Positions 26,960 through 35,655 of a DNA stretch of 64,000 bases are shown here, piece by piece. A model generated the notes under the pieces. The model was not told where the DNA came from. It did not search any database and saw only the letters and a list, made by a program, of their open reading frames with translations. The position numbers and the translations under genes are program-made. The stretch comes from CAZQEZ01 sp964592475 (GTDB lineage: Bacteria > Bacteroidota > Bacteroidia > Cytophagales > Cyclobacteriaceae): the NCBI GenBank assembly GCA_964592475.1, contig CAZQEZ010000003.1, positions 1 through 64,000 of the forward strand, written 5' to 3'. Position 1 is the first letter of the stretch. Every line of letters begins with the position of its first letter.

Positions 26960-27895
26960 ATGTTTAAATATTTAAGAAAAATATTAGTCAACAATTTTGC
27001 CTTTTCCTATAAAGAAACGAATGCGTTTCTGATTTTATTGATCTTAGTATTTATTTCTTTGATTATGTTATTTGTTTTACCAGGATTATTGACGCAATCA
27101 TACGATAATCTAAGTAAAGATGCTAAAAATTTGGAGAGATATTTGTCAGACTTGGAAAATAATATTGAAGACGAAGAGGAGGCAATAACATTTCAATTTA
27201 AGAATTTTGACCCTAACAAGGTATCAGAAGGGCAACTTCATGCCATGAAGCTTCCTCCACGGGTAATAAATAATTTGATAAAATACCGTGAAAAAGGCGG
27301 CTATTTTAAATACAAAAAACAGCTCAAAAAAATCTATGGTTTAGATGATAGTTTGTTTATATTAATTTCGCCATATGTCCAAATTGATATACGAGATGAA
27401 ATTAAGCAGTTGGAAGAAAAGGAGATTCAAATAGATGATGAACAAGCTTTGACATTCAACAAAGGAAATTTCAAAAAACGGGTAAAACCGAGAATTGCCT
27501 TATTTGATCTAAATCAAGCAGACACTTCTCAACTAAAGAAGATATATGGTATAGGGCCTGTAATTGCCAATAGAATAATTAAATTTCGATATGCATTAGG
27601 AGGTTTTATTCATCAAGATCAATTGACTGAAGTATATGGTTTATCTCCTGCAGTAGTAAATGAAATTACAAAGTATAGTTTTATAGATAAAGACTATGAA
27701 CCCAAAAAACTAAAAATCAATTTTGCCTCGATTGGCGACTTAAGTAGACATCCTTATTTAAGCTTTGAGGAGGCCAAAAATATTGTTAATTATAGAACCA
27801 TTAATGGCCCATTTAAAACTGTGGAAAATCTGATTGAATCGCAATTAATTGATCAAGCTAAAATAGACAAGGTGACTAATTATTTGCAATTCTAA
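26960..27895 (+). CDS. ComEA-like membrane-anchored helix-hairpin-helix protein
   Basis: A 311-residue protein with one N-terminal membrane helix (about residues 22-45, FLILLILVFISLIMLFVLPGLL) and then three helix-hairpin-helix units: VSEGQLHAMKLPPRVINNLIKYREKGG (core LPPRVINNLIKYREKGG), ADTSQLKKIYGIGPVIANRII, and a third at about 245-311 (SIGDLSRHPYLSFEEAKNIV). Proteins with this layout are annotated as ComEA-family DNA-binding proteins and can take part in DNA uptake or bind DNA at the membrane. No other competence pilus gene is adjacent; comF lies 21 kb away. Confidence 0.85.
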   Translation: MFKYLRKILVNNFAFSYKETNAFLILLILVFISLIMLFVLPGLLTQSYDNLSKDAKNLERYLSDLENNIEDEEEAITFQFKNFDPNKVSEGQLHAMKLPPRVINNLIKYREKGGYFKYKKQLKKIYGLDDSLFILISPYVQIDIRDEIKQLEEKEIQIDDEQALTFNKGNFKKRVKPRIALFDLNQADTSQLKKIYGIGPVIANRIIKFRYALGGFIHQDQLTEVYGLSPAVVNEITKYSFIDKDYEPKKLKINFASIGDLSRHPYLSFEEAKNIVNYRTINGPFKTVENLIESQLIDQAKIDKVTNYLQF

Positions 27896-27936
27896 TTATA
27901 AAAGCGCTAATTAATTGGTTTACTTGCTTTTATAAT
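27895..27936 (+). terminator. inverted repeat after the ComEA-like gene
   Basis: Arms ATTATAAAAGC (27895-27905) and GCTTTTATAAT (27926-27936) form an 11-base hairpin immediately after the stop codon. No T-run follows, so termination would be weak. Confidence 0.45.
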
Positions 27937-27989
27937 CCAGCAAATATTGTAATTTCGTTATTAAAAAAAGAATTTTTATTATATTTAAC

Positions 27990-27997
27990 TATCTTTG
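27990..27997 (+). promoter_or_regulatory. candidate -7 box of the OmpA/PD40 gene
   Basis: TATCTTTG is an exact TAnnTTTG match ending 25 bases before the ATG at 28023. No clear -33 TTTG is seen. Confidence 0.5.
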
Positions 27998-28022
27998 AAT
28001 TGAATTTAAAGGCTTAACTTTT

Positions 28023-30086
28023 ATGAATAAGATATTTTTTCTAATCATTTTATTACTTGCTTTTAGTAGATTTTCAATGGCTCAAGAAATTCAATGGGCG
28101 TCAGAATTATTGGAGTACTCTTCACAGTTATCCCCCTATGAATACTCTGCCACGCAGGTTTTAAACAAACCTAATGTTTTACCTGAGGCCGGAGATAATC
28201 CAAATGCATGGTTGCCTGACAGGCCTGATCAAGTACACTTTGTTAAAGTAGGTTTTGAAACACCTATCACAGTGCAACAAATAGCTATTGCTGAATCTTA
28301 TAATCCGAGTGCTGTTTATCAAATATTTGCTTATGATTCTGCCGGAAAGGAATATCTGGTAAATACTTTCCAACCGCGGCCTTTAGAAATTGCCGGTAGG
28401 TTACTGAATGTTTATATCGATGAAACCCCATATCTGGTACATGCAATTAAAGTAGTGATCAATGGAGAGGCAGTACCTGGTTACAACGGTATAGATGCCA
28501 TAGGAATTTCCAGTAGTAAAATTCCAATGGACATAGAAGTAAATGTTAAAGAAGATGTAAAATTAGGTGTTCGTACAGAAAGATTAAACGAAAATGTAAA
28601 TAGCACCTATCAAGAACTGAGACCTTTGATTTCACCAGATGGTAAAACTTTATTCTTTAGTCGAAAAAACCACCCCAAAAATATTGGTGGCGTTGAAGAT
28701 GAGGAAGATATTTGGTTTTCAGACAAAGGTGATGATGGAGATTGGCAGAAAGCTGAAAACTTAGGAAGACCATTAAATAATGAAGGCCCTAACTTTATAA
28801 GCTCTATCACTGCTGATGGTCAAACCATGGTGATAATATTAGGTAATGAATATCGCGGTCAAGATAATATGAAGCCTGGTGTATCCATATCTAGACAAAC
28901 CAGTGAGGGATGGTCAGAACCAGAGGTATTGGATATCACAAATGCATATATAGAAAACAAAGATGCCAACTATTTTCTTTCCAATAATCGCAAAGCTTTA
29001 ATTATGTCAATAGAAAGATTTGACACTCATGGAGGTAGAGACCTTTATGTGAGCTTTAAACAAGAAAATGGCAAATGGACCGAGCCGCTTAATTTAGGAA
29101 ATGATATTAACACTGCTCATAACGAGGTTTCTCCTTTTTTGGCAGCTGATGACGAAACATTATATTTTTCCAGTGCTGGCTACAGTGGGTTTGGCGAAAG
29201 CGATATTTACATTAGTCGTCGATTGGATGCCACATGGACTAACTGGACCACCCCTGAAAACCTGGGCAGTGATATAAACTCTGAAGAAGATGATATTTTC
29301 TTTACTATACCTCCTTCAGGATCGCATGCCTACTTTAGCAAAGGAGTTAGTGAGACTGATGCTGACATTTATCAAATCGATCTTCCTATTTTTTATCAGC
29401 CTTCACCTGTAGTTACTGTAAGTGGTAATGTATTAAATGCTAATACTCAAGAGCCGATTGAAGCTACGATTGAATACAATTTATTGCCAGAAGATACCGA
29501 TGTAGGTACTACTATGTCTGATCCACAAAGTGGAGAATATCAAATAATTTTGCCTTCCGGCGCTAGCTATCAATATCAAGTAAGCGCTGAGGGTTACAAG
29601 CTTGAAGAAGGTACCATAAAACTTAGTCCTGAAAACAATAAAATTGAAGAAAATATAAATCTTTTGCCTGAGGAGCCTGTAGTAGCAATAGTGGAAGAGG
29701 AAGAAGAAATAGAAGAAAAACCTGAAATTCCAAGTGAAGTAATGTCTCCTGATGTATTAAATACTAAAATATTTTTTAGTTTTAACGCGGATGACGTAAG
29801 AGAAAGATATATTGACGAAATGAAGCAAATTGCGGCTTACATGCAGCAAAATCCGGATGCTGTATTAGAGGTAAAAGGCTATACCGATAATGTAGGAAGC
29901 AAAGATTTTAATTTGAGATTGTCAGAACGAAGGGCTAACGCGGTGTATAGTTATCTTAAAGAATTAGGAGTTAATTTTCGCAAAATGGTAGTAGTGGCTT
30001 ATGGCGAAGCTGGAGCAGTAGCCTCTAATGAAACAGAAGCTGGCCGACAAAAGAACCGACGAGTAACTTTTGAACTGAGCAAATAA
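28023..30086 (+). CDS. OmpA-family protein with PD40 beta-propeller and carboxypeptidase-regulatory-like domain
   Basis: A 687-residue outer-membrane-associated protein with a signal peptide (cleavage near SMAQ). Residues of about 25-170 look like a discoidin-like domain (FVKVGFETPITVQQIAIAE). Residues of about 195-450 contain WD40/PD40 repeats with motifs such as LRPLISPDGKTLFFSR and SPFLAADDETLYFSSAG. Residues 460-545 resemble a carboxypeptidase-regulatory fold (VSGNVLNANTQEPIEA). The C-terminal OmpA domain (from about 575) has the peptidoglycan-binding pattern VKGYTDNVGSKDFNLRLSERRA, whose core is GYTDNVG...LSERRA. An acidic linker (EEEEEIEEKPE) precedes it. This kind of protein anchors envelope complexes to peptidoglycan in Bacteroidota. 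Confidence 0.9.
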   Translation: MNKIFFLIILLLAFSRFSMAQEIQWASELLEYSSQLSPYEYSATQVLNKPNVLPEAGDNPNAWLPDRPDQVHFVKVGFETPITVQQIAIAESYNPSAVYQIFAYDSAGKEYLVNTFQPRPLEIAGRLLNVYIDETPYLVHAIKVVINGEAVPGYNGIDAIGISSSKIPMDIEVNVKEDVKLGVRTERLNENVNSTYQELRPLISPDGKTLFFSRKNHPKNIGGVEDEEDIWFSDKGDDGDWQKAENLGRPLNNEGPNFISSITADGQTMVIILGNEYRGQDNMKPGVSISRQTSEGWSEPEVLDITNAYIENKDANYFLSNNRKALIMSIERFDTHGGRDLYVSFKQENGKWTEPLNLGNDINTAHNEVSPFLAADDETLYFSSAGYSGFGESDIYISRRLDATWTNWTTPENLGSDINSEEDDIFFTIPPSGSHAYFSKGVSETDADIYQIDLPIFYQPSPVVTVSGNVLNANTQEPIEATIEYNLLPEDTDVGTTMSDPQSGEYQIILPSGASYQYQVSAEGYKLEEGTIKLSPENNKIEENINLLPEEPVVAIVEEEEEIEEKPEIPSEVMSPDVLNTKIFFSFNADDVRERYIDEMKQIAAYMQQNPDAVLEVKGYTDNVGSKDFNLRLSERRANAVYSYLKELGVNFRKMVVVAYGEAGAVASNETEAGRQKNRRVTFELSK

Positions 30087-30101
30087 TTAATTTGGCAATA
30101 A

Positions 30102-30151
30102 AAGAAACTAGCCTTTTACCTTATAAAAAAGATAACTAAGGCTAGTTTCTT
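30102..30151. terminator. terminator between the OmpA/PD40 gene and lldP
   Basis: Perfect 14-base arms AAGAAACTAGCCTT (30102-30115) and AAGGCTAGTTTCTT (30138-30151) lie between two convergent genes and can act in both directions. Confidence 0.75.
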
Positions 30152-30207
30152 CTTTGCAAACAATTTGTTATGTCAAATTAAGTTACTACTTACCTTTATT
30201 TATAGTA

Positions 30208-31893
30208 TTAAAATAAACCAGGTACCACCCAAAATGCCAATAACATTCCTATTAAACCTACTATTATTCCTGCAATTGTCATTGGTATCAAGTTTCTTTT
30301 AATTAATAATCCCTCTACACCTACAAGACCAACGGTAGCACAAGCAGCAATTACATTGTGTACACATATCATATTGCCAATAGCACCTCCAATATTTTGT
30401 AAGCTAACAATAATTATGCGTGATAAACCCAAATTCTCAGCTATTGAATATTGAAATAATGAAAACAACATATTGGAAACTGTATTAGATCCGGACATGA
30501 AAGACCCTAAGGCTCCTACAAATGCATCTACCAGGGGCCATGCTCCCTGAAAGGTTGCTGCCATATATTCTGCCATTACAATTGGCATGCTTGCAAAATC
30601 ATTAGGGTTTTCTCCTGATTGCATCATCAATCGAACCATGGGCACTGCAAATATTAATGCGATGAACGGCCCTTTAATCCTTTTGACAGCCTCCGACCAA
30701 GCAATCCTTACTTGATTTTTTTTCATTTTGAACAAAGGAATACTGACAAGAGCGATAAGTATAAAAGGCATAATGCCAGGAATATAAAACGGATCAAAAT
30801 CAGTCGTTACTGTTGTGCCAAAAAGATTGGGTGAAACATATTTAATTGATTTTATTAATGCATTGATTGGTAGAAATTGAACTCTGGTTACCACCAACAA
30901 AAAGCCTATTAATATGTAAGGAGTCCAGGCGAGTAAAAGAGGCATTTTCAAGTTAATATTAGCTGAGCTATTCATTGAAATAGATCCGGACCAGTTTTTT
31001 TCCCAGCTACTTTTTTCAGGAAAATCCCAGGTGGTTTTCGGAACTAAAAAACCTCTTTGCGTAGCGGGAATTAAAATTACCAATCCTATAAGCCCTCCCA
31101 GTAGGCTGGGAAATTCCGGGCCGAGCAACCACGCAACCAGTAAGTAAGGAACCACGAAGCAAAACCCCGCGAAAATTGCGTAAGGCCATATAGCCAATCC
31201 TTCTTTAATACTTTTATTTTTGCCAAAGAAACGGGTCAACATGACTACCATTATTAATGGTATGAAAATACCCGGTATAGTATGTTGAAGTGCAGTCCAA
31301 AACCCCACCTGACGTATAAACTCCATGTAAGTAAGCCCGTTGGCAGCTAACGTTTCAATTATTTCCGGGGTTTCTAACGATGTACCTACACCAATTAAAG
31401 TAGGCGTACCTACGGCCCCATAGGAAACCGGTGAACTATTAGCAATCAAGGCCACCATAACTGCAGCTAATGCCGGAAAGCCCAATGAAAGTAAAAGTGG
31501 AGCTATTAAAGCGGCTGGGGTACCAAAACCAGCAGAGCCTTCTATGAAAGCCCCAAATAGCCAAGCTATAATAATTGCCTGTACCCTTCTGTCTGGTGAA
31601 ATGGAGGAGAAACCACGATTAATTGCTGCTAATGCTCCACTTTCTCTAAGTGTAAATAGCAGTACCAAAGCTCCAAATACTATAATAATTATTTTCAACG
31701 CAATTACTACTCCGTTCACACTAGAAGCCATTATCCAACTAATGGGTGTTTCCCAAATAAAAAATGTAAGTGACAATGCGACTAAAAATGCTAAAGGCAT
31801 AGCTCTGGTAGCAGGCCATCGCAGACCAACCATGAGTATAAAAATTGTAGCTATAGGAATTACTGCAAGTAAGGCTAAAAATTCGTTCGACAT
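30208..31893 (-). CDS. lldP: L-lactate permease family transporter
   Basis: A 561-residue inner-membrane protein with about 12-14 helices of the LctP/LldP family, which imports L-lactate, D-lactate or glycolate with H+. Typical segments are the early FGALVLLFTLRESGALAAINRG, then IEGSAGFGTPAALIAPLLLSLGF (core EGSAGFGTPAALIAPLL) and GAVGTPTLIGVG, and later FVGALGSFMSGSNTVSNMLFSLFQ (core GSFMSGSNTVSNMLF). I start it at ATG 31893 (MSNEFLALL); a frame extension upstream is not family-like. The first part of this gene is duplicated at 33796-33856. No lactate dehydrogenase gene is adjacent. Confidence 0.93.
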   Translation of the reverse strand: MSNEFLALLAVIPIATIFILMVGLRWPATRAMPLAFLVALSLTFFIWETPISWIMASSVNGVVIALKIIIIVFGALVLLFTLRESGALAAINRGFSSISPDRRVQAIIIAWLFGAFIEGSAGFGTPAALIAPLLLSLGFPALAAVMVALIANSSPVSYGAVGTPTLIGVGTSLETPEIIETLAANGLTYMEFIRQVGFWTALQHTIPGIFIPLIMVVMLTRFFGKNKSIKEGLAIWPYAIFAGFCFVVPYLLVAWLLGPEFPSLLGGLIGLVILIPATQRGFLVPKTTWDFPEKSSWEKNWSGSISMNSSANINLKMPLLLAWTPYILIGFLLVVTRVQFLPINALIKSIKYVSPNLFGTTVTTDFDPFYIPGIMPFILIALVSIPLFKMKKNQVRIAWSEAVKRIKGPFIALIFAVPMVRLMMQSGENPNDFASMPIVMAEYMAATFQGAWPLVDAFVGALGSFMSGSNTVSNMLFSLFQYSIAENLGLSRIIIVSLQNIGGAIGNMICVHNVIAACATVGLVGVEGLLIKRNLIPMTIAGIIVGLIGMLLAFWVVPGLF

Positions 31894-32009
31894 GTTTGAG
31901 ATTTTTTGGGTTATAAAATTCGAGATAAATATATGACATATTTTCATGAACATTATACTTTATTTATCGGAATTTGAAAAAAACAATAAGAACTAATGTT
32001 AAAGCACCT
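31809..32009. repeat. direct repeat copy A (lldP start and upstream region)
   Basis: This 201-base stretch covers the first codons of lldP and its upstream region, and ends at AAAGCACCT. It recurs in the same orientation at 33796-33971, with roughly nine of ten bases identical and an internal gap in the second copy. The two copies bracket the leucine-rich-repeat genes and could recombine. Confidence 0.85.
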
Positions 32010-32011
32010 GA

Positions 32012-32374
32012 GAAACAACAACAAAACCAGAGCAGATTATATGGCTTGAAGAGCAATTTGGATTTGAATTTAAGGAAGTAAAGATAGAAGAAGAGCTACT
32101 TGATTTGGAAAACCGTCAAAGCTATCTTCTTAATGTAAAGAAAGACATAATAGGCTTGAATTTATATGATACTACTGTCCTTTCAGATGTTTCATTTTTG
32201 ACACAGCTAAGCAGCCTAACGACTTTAGACCTTAGTTCTAATTCCATTTCTAATTTTTCTGCTTTGGCAGAGCTAACAAACGTAACTCTTTTAGAGCTTG
32301 CTGATAATTCTATAAGTATAAGTAGCGAAGATTTAAAACAAATTGGTAGTGTTCTAAATACAACGATATATTGA
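32012..32374 (+). pseudogene. leucine-rich-repeat gene remnant, start lost
   Basis: An open frame of 120 codons begins straight after a TGA (32009-32011), exactly at the end of repeat copy A. Its sequence (TTKPEQIIWLEEQFG, then IEEELLDLENRQSYLLN) matches the N-terminus of the intact LRR protein downstream (TTKPEQVISLEKQLG, IEEEILDRRKNKSYLLN). No ATG is available at the expected place; only a TTG at 32105 could start an 89-residue product. Only about two and a half 22-residue repeats remain before a tail (SSEDLKQIGSVLN) matching the intact gene's end. It is best read as a start-less, repeat-collapsed copy. Confidence 0.75.
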
Positions 32375-32563
32375 AGTAACCAAAATAATTAAATGCTTTT
32401 TAGTGAATAAAAACATACTTTTATTGAAATTTGAATTATTATTCCAAGCTTATAAATATTGGTTTCGACTCAAAAATGAAGTTCTAAAATTTTGATACAT
32501 TGAATTTTTTTATAGAAAAAATTGTTTATTGTAAGCTAATAAAAAACCTAGAAATAAAGAAAA

Positions 32564-33607
32564 ATGAATACAGAAAAAACAACAAAACCAGAACAAGTTA
32601 TATCGCTTGAAAAACAGCTTGGATCTGAACTTAGCGAAGTAACAATAGAAGAAGAGATACTTGATCGGAGAAAAAATAAGAGTTATCTTCTTAATGCAAA
32701 AAAAGAAATAATAGGGTTGAATTTATATAGTACTTCCATTTCTGATATTTCTTTTTTGGCAGAGTTAAAAAGCCTAACAACGTTAGACCTTAGTGATAAT
32801 TATTCCATTACTGATATTTCTGCTTTGGCAGAGTTAAAAAACCTAACAACTTTAGTCCTGAGTGGGAATGAAATATCTGATACTTCTAGTTTGGCAGCCC
32901 TAAGAAACCTAACCTCTTTAAACCTTGAGGAAAATACCATTACTGATATTTCTAGTTTGGCAGAGCTAAAAAACCTAGCCGCTTTAAACCTTTGGGAAAA
33001 TTCTATTTCGGATATTTCTAGTTTGGCAGAACTAAGAAGCCTAACTTATTTAAGCCTTTATAATAATTTAATATCTGATATTTATAGCCTGGCGGACCTA
33101 AGAAGCTTAAACTATTTATACCTTGGTGAAAATTCTATTTCCGATATTTCTAGTTTGGCAGAGCTAAAAAACCTAATTAAATTATACCTTAATTCTAATG
33201 AAATTACTGATATTTCTAGTTTGACAGAGCTAAGAAACCTAGCCTCTTTAGATCTTAGTGGTAATTCTATTTCGGATATTTCTGGTTTGGCAGAACTAAG
33301 AAGCCTAACTTATTTAAGCCTTTATAATAATTTGATATCTGATATTTCTAGCCTGGCAGACTTAAGAAGCTTAAACTATTTATACCTTGGTGAAAATTCT
33401 ATTTCCGATATTTCTGCTTTGTCAAAGCTAAAAAACCTAATTAATTTATACCTTAATTCTAATGAAATTACTGATATTTCTAGTTTGGCAGAACTAAGAA
33501 ATTTAACCACTTTAGAGCTTAGTGAAAATTTCATAAGTAGAGAAGATTTAAAACAAATGGGTAGCATTCTAAATTTAATTCTAGATTCTATGGATCAAAA
33601 TAAATAA
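32564..33607 (+). CDS. leucine-rich-repeat protein, internalin/SDS22-like
   Basis: A 347-residue protein with no signal peptide or membrane segment. After a charged N-terminal cap (residues 1-48) come twelve LRRs of 22-23 residues (about 49-313) of the form LTTLDLSGNSISDISSLAELKN, summarised as LxxLxLxxNxIxDISxLxxL, and a short C-terminal cap ending SMDQNK. Residues 138-225 and 226-313 are near-copies of each other. Such LRRs form a curved beta solenoid for protein binding. The partner is unknown; without a signal peptide the protein is probably cytosolic. It sits between two remnants of the same gene. Confidence 0.88.
   Translation: MNTEKTTKPEQVISLEKQLGSELSEVTIEEEILDRRKNKSYLLNAKKEIIGLNLYSTSISDISFLAELKSLTTLDLSDNYSITDISALAELKNLTTLVLSGNEISDTSSLAALRNLTSLNLEENTITDISSLAELKNLAALNLWENSISDISSLAELRSLTYLSLYNNLISDIYSLADLRSLNYLYLGENSISDISSLAELKNLIKLYLNSNEITDISSLTELRNLASLDLSGNSISDISGLAELRSLTYLSLYNNLISDISSLADLRSLNYLYLGENSISDISALSKLKNLINLYLNSNEITDISSLAELRNLTTLELSENFISREDLKQMGSILNLILDSMDQNK
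32975..33502 (+). repeat. tandem duplication of a 264-base, four-LRR block
   Basis: The blocks 32975-33238 and 33239-33502 encode LRRs 5-8 and 9-12 of the intact gene. Matching units are nearly identical (for example LTYLSLYNNLISDI and LNYLYLGENSISDI appear in both), more alike than neighbouring repeats are. This points to a recent in-frame tandem duplication by slippage or unequal exchange. Confidence 0.85.
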
Positions 33608-33654
33608 GTGCGATTTATAGAATCTGAACCCACATTTTTATTAATATTTAAATT

Positions 33655-33777
33655 AAAAAGATAGTAGAAGAATTGCTTGATTGGAGTAAAAGCCCAAGTT
33701 ACCTTCTCAATGAAAAGAAAGAAATAGAAAAAGGTATTCCAAAAGTAGCGATATCTTTACTTACAATCCATTTTTGA
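33655..33777 (+). pseudogene. third leucine-rich-repeat gene remnant (N-terminal cap only)
   Basis: The frame reads KIVEELLDWSKSPSYLLNEKKEIEKG, of which EELLD...SYLLN.KKEI clearly matches the N-terminal cap of the intact LRR protein, and then departs and stops at 33775-33777. No LRR unit follows and no start codon fits. The lldP-derived repeat copy B begins 18 bases later. Confidence 0.65.
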
Positions 33778-33793
33778 CGTAAAGTTCTAATCA

Positions 33794-33856
33794 TTAGCAG
33801 GCCAAAATTGTAACTATAGGAATTACTGCAAGTAAGGCCAAAAATTCTTTCGACAT
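33794..33856 (-). pseudogene. duplicated N-terminal fragment of lldP
   Basis: On the minus strand the frame reads MSKEFLALLAVIPIVTIL and then stops, against MSNEFLALLAVIPIATIF in lldP. Only about 18 codons are kept. It lies inside repeat copy B and cannot make a working transporter. Confidence 0.8.
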
Positions 33857-33971
33857 GTTTGAGCTTTTCGGGTTATAAAATTCGAGATAAGTATATGGCA
33901 TATTTTCTTGAACATTATACTTTATTTGCTGGCATTTGAAAAAAACAATAAGAACTAATGTTAAAGCACCT
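33796..33971. repeat. direct repeat copy B (lldP start and upstream region)
   Basis: This 176-base stretch is the partner of 31809-32009 in the same orientation, with a deletion near its left end and scattered substitutions. It ends at the same AAAGCACCT. It marks the right-hand edge of the rearranged LRR module. Confidence 0.85.
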
Positions 33972-34177
33972 AAACTTATTTAGTTCAAATTAATCTAGGT
34001 AAAGGAGGGGGAAGTCCGCTGGCGGAAAGAGGGTGGTTTAAAAGCAAATATTCTATGTAATATTTTGATGAAATTGAGTTATTATATTTTAATATTGTTT
34101 CAAGTATTCATGTATTTACTAATAAGCATATTCCACAATAAATCATATAGAACCAGATTTTTTTAATGTTCTTTATT
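33972..34177. other. gene-free spacer with a G-rich palindromic patch
   Basis: Between repeat copy B and the DUF4920 gene I see no coding frame. Positions 34001-34037 form a G-rich patch (AAAGGAGGGGG...GAAAGAGGGTGG) that stands out against the AT-rich surroundings. It contains the small palindrome TCCGC-TG-GCGGA (34015-34026). It could be a scattered repeat element. Confidence 0.5.
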
Positions 34178-34185
34178 TACTTTTG
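34178..34185 (+). promoter_or_regulatory. candidate -7 box of the DUF4920 gene
   Basis: TACTTTTG is an exact TAnnTTTG match, 19 bases before the ATG at 34205. No clear upstream TTTG is seen at about 20 bases. Confidence 0.5.
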
Positions 34186-34204
34186 TAAAAAATAAATAAC
34201 GAAC

Positions 34205-34714
34205 ATGAGAAAAATAGTATTTTTAACCGTTTTGGCTGTTGCTGCAGCTACCATTGCTTGCAATACTCAGCAACAAAATAGTTCTTCTCAAAATAATTCC
34301 GATTCGTCCCAGGTTGAGAGCCAAATCAATATTGGCGAGCCCGTTGACGAAAAGGTTGCTATCTCTTTAGCTTCTTTGGCTTCAAATATGGAAGATGAAA
34401 CTTTGATGGAAGGGCTCACAGTAAAAGGAACCGTAACGGAAGTATGTCAAAAAAAGGGCTGCTGGATGAAACTGGAAAAAGAAAATGGAGAAACCATGAG
34501 AGTGACTTTTAAAGATTACGCTCTTTTCATGCCAAAAGATATTGCCGGCAAAAGTGTGGTAATAAGTGGAAAGGCATATATGGATACCATTACTGTGGAT
34601 GCCCTGAAACATTTTGCAGAAGATGCGGGCAAAACACAAGATCAAATCGAAGCCATCAATGAAAAGGAAATAGCGCTTGCATTTGAGGCAGATGGTGTTT
34701 TAATTGAGGAATAG
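34205..34714 (+). CDS. DUF4920 domain lipoprotein
   Basis: A 169-residue lipoprotein: signal MRKIVFLTVLAVAAATIAC with the lipobox cysteine at residue 19, then a Gln/Asn/Ser-rich spacer and a DUF4920-type OB-like domain at about residues 65-150. Its core is VKGTVTEVCQKKGCWMKLE, with the conserved C..KGCWM pattern, followed by GKSVVISGKAYMDT and DALKHFAEDAG. The function of the family is unknown; the paired cysteines suggest metal binding or a disulfide. It is a single gene with its own promoter box. Confidence 0.85.
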   Translation: MRKIVFLTVLAVAAATIACNTQQQNSSSQNNSDSSQVESQINIGEPVDEKVAISLASLASNMEDETLMEGLTVKGTVTEVCQKKGCWMKLEKENGETMRVTFKDYALFMPKDIAGKSVVISGKAYMDTITVDALKHFAEDAGKTQDQIEAINEKEIALAFEADGVLIEE

Positions 34715-34915
34715 ATACTACTGACAGTTTTAATTTTACTTTTTTAAACTGCCGCTAATGCTTGTATAAAATTAAATTTTTTACTTTTGAATGTGTCAAC
34801 TACGGTTCTCGTGGTTTTATTTTGAGGTTTTCTACTGTTCTATTTAATTTTAAAAAAAAATTACGGCCTTCTTCGATATCAGCTATCTAATTCCCAAGTC
34901 CACCTTCGGAAGTAG

Positions 34916-35641
34916 CTATTCTACCCCTATTAAAAATACAGCTGGCCTTTTATGGAAATCATGCTTCTGCCTTTTCCATAAGCCTACAGGCAAAGTCTTT
35001 ATCCATTCGTTTTTGCCGGTGATGTCTACTGCTACACATAAATAGGTAGACATCGAACAGGTTTTCAACAGGTCATGAAAAAGTTGATTGTTTCGATAGG
35101 GAGTATCCATAAATATTTGTGTTTGCTGTAGCTGGCGAGCATTTCTTTCCATCAGCCTAATGGCTTGTTGTCTTTGCTTTTTATCTATTGGCAAGTAGCC
35201 GTTAAAAGTAAATGCTTGACCACTTAAACCAGAGGCCATTAATGCCAGTAAGAATGAGGATGGCCCTACTAATGGAACTACCTTATTATTATTTTCGTGT
35301 GCTATTTTTACTGCTAAGGCTCCTGGATCAGCTACACCCGGACAACCCGCTTCAGAAATAACACCCATATCTGAACCAAAAAATAAAGGCTCCAATGCCT
35401 GCATCAAATCATCCTCGGAGGTTCTTTTACTCATTTCACTAAAGGTAAGCTCTTCTATTTTTTTACCAATTTTTAATGCGCTAATAAAACGACGGGCCGA
35501 TTTAATATTTTCAGCTAAAAATATGTCTAGTTTCGTTATTACTTCTTTAACCTGGGGCGTAATTGACTTATCAATGGTATCTTCAGCCAGTAGGTTTGGA
35601 ATTAAATATAATGTTGCTTTATTTTGAGATTGATAATTCAT
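34916..35641 (-). CDS. SAM-dependent tetrapyrrole-methylase-fold methyltransferase (RsmI-like)
   Basis: A 241-residue cytosolic methyltransferase of the RsmI family, which 2'-O-methylates 16S rRNA C1402 in E. coli. Typical blocks are LYLIPNLLAED, AENIKSARRFI, GVISEAGCPGVADPGA (about residues 84-99, SAM site) and VGPSSFLLALMASGL. It is shorter than canonical RsmI (about 285 residues) and lacks its C-terminal domain; this short form is common in Bacteroidota, so the exact target is uncertain. Its ATG is 14 bases from the divergent DUF2905 gene. Confidence 0.85.
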   Translation of the reverse strand: MNYQSQNKATLYLIPNLLAEDTIDKSITPQVKEVITKLDIFLAENIKSARRFISALKIGKKIEELTFSEMSKRTSEDDLMQALEPLFFGSDMGVISEAGCPGVADPGALAVKIAHENNNKVVPLVGPSSFLLALMASGLSGQAFTFNGYLPIDKKQRQQAIRLMERNARQLQQTQIFMDTPYRNNQLFHDLLKTCSMSTYLCVAVDITGKNEWIKTLPVGLWKRQKHDFHKRPAVFLIGVE

Positions 35642-35655
35642 GGCTAAAAAAAATT

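Noticed and set aside
31894..31953. Longer lldP start 60 bases upstream
   Set aside because: The extra residues are not family-like, and the duplicated copy at 33856 has the same internal ATG as its natural start.
32700..33540. Regular repeats that could suggest a CRISPR array
   Set aside because: The repeats are 66 bases apart, continuous, in frame and encode 22-residue LRRs; there are no unique spacers.
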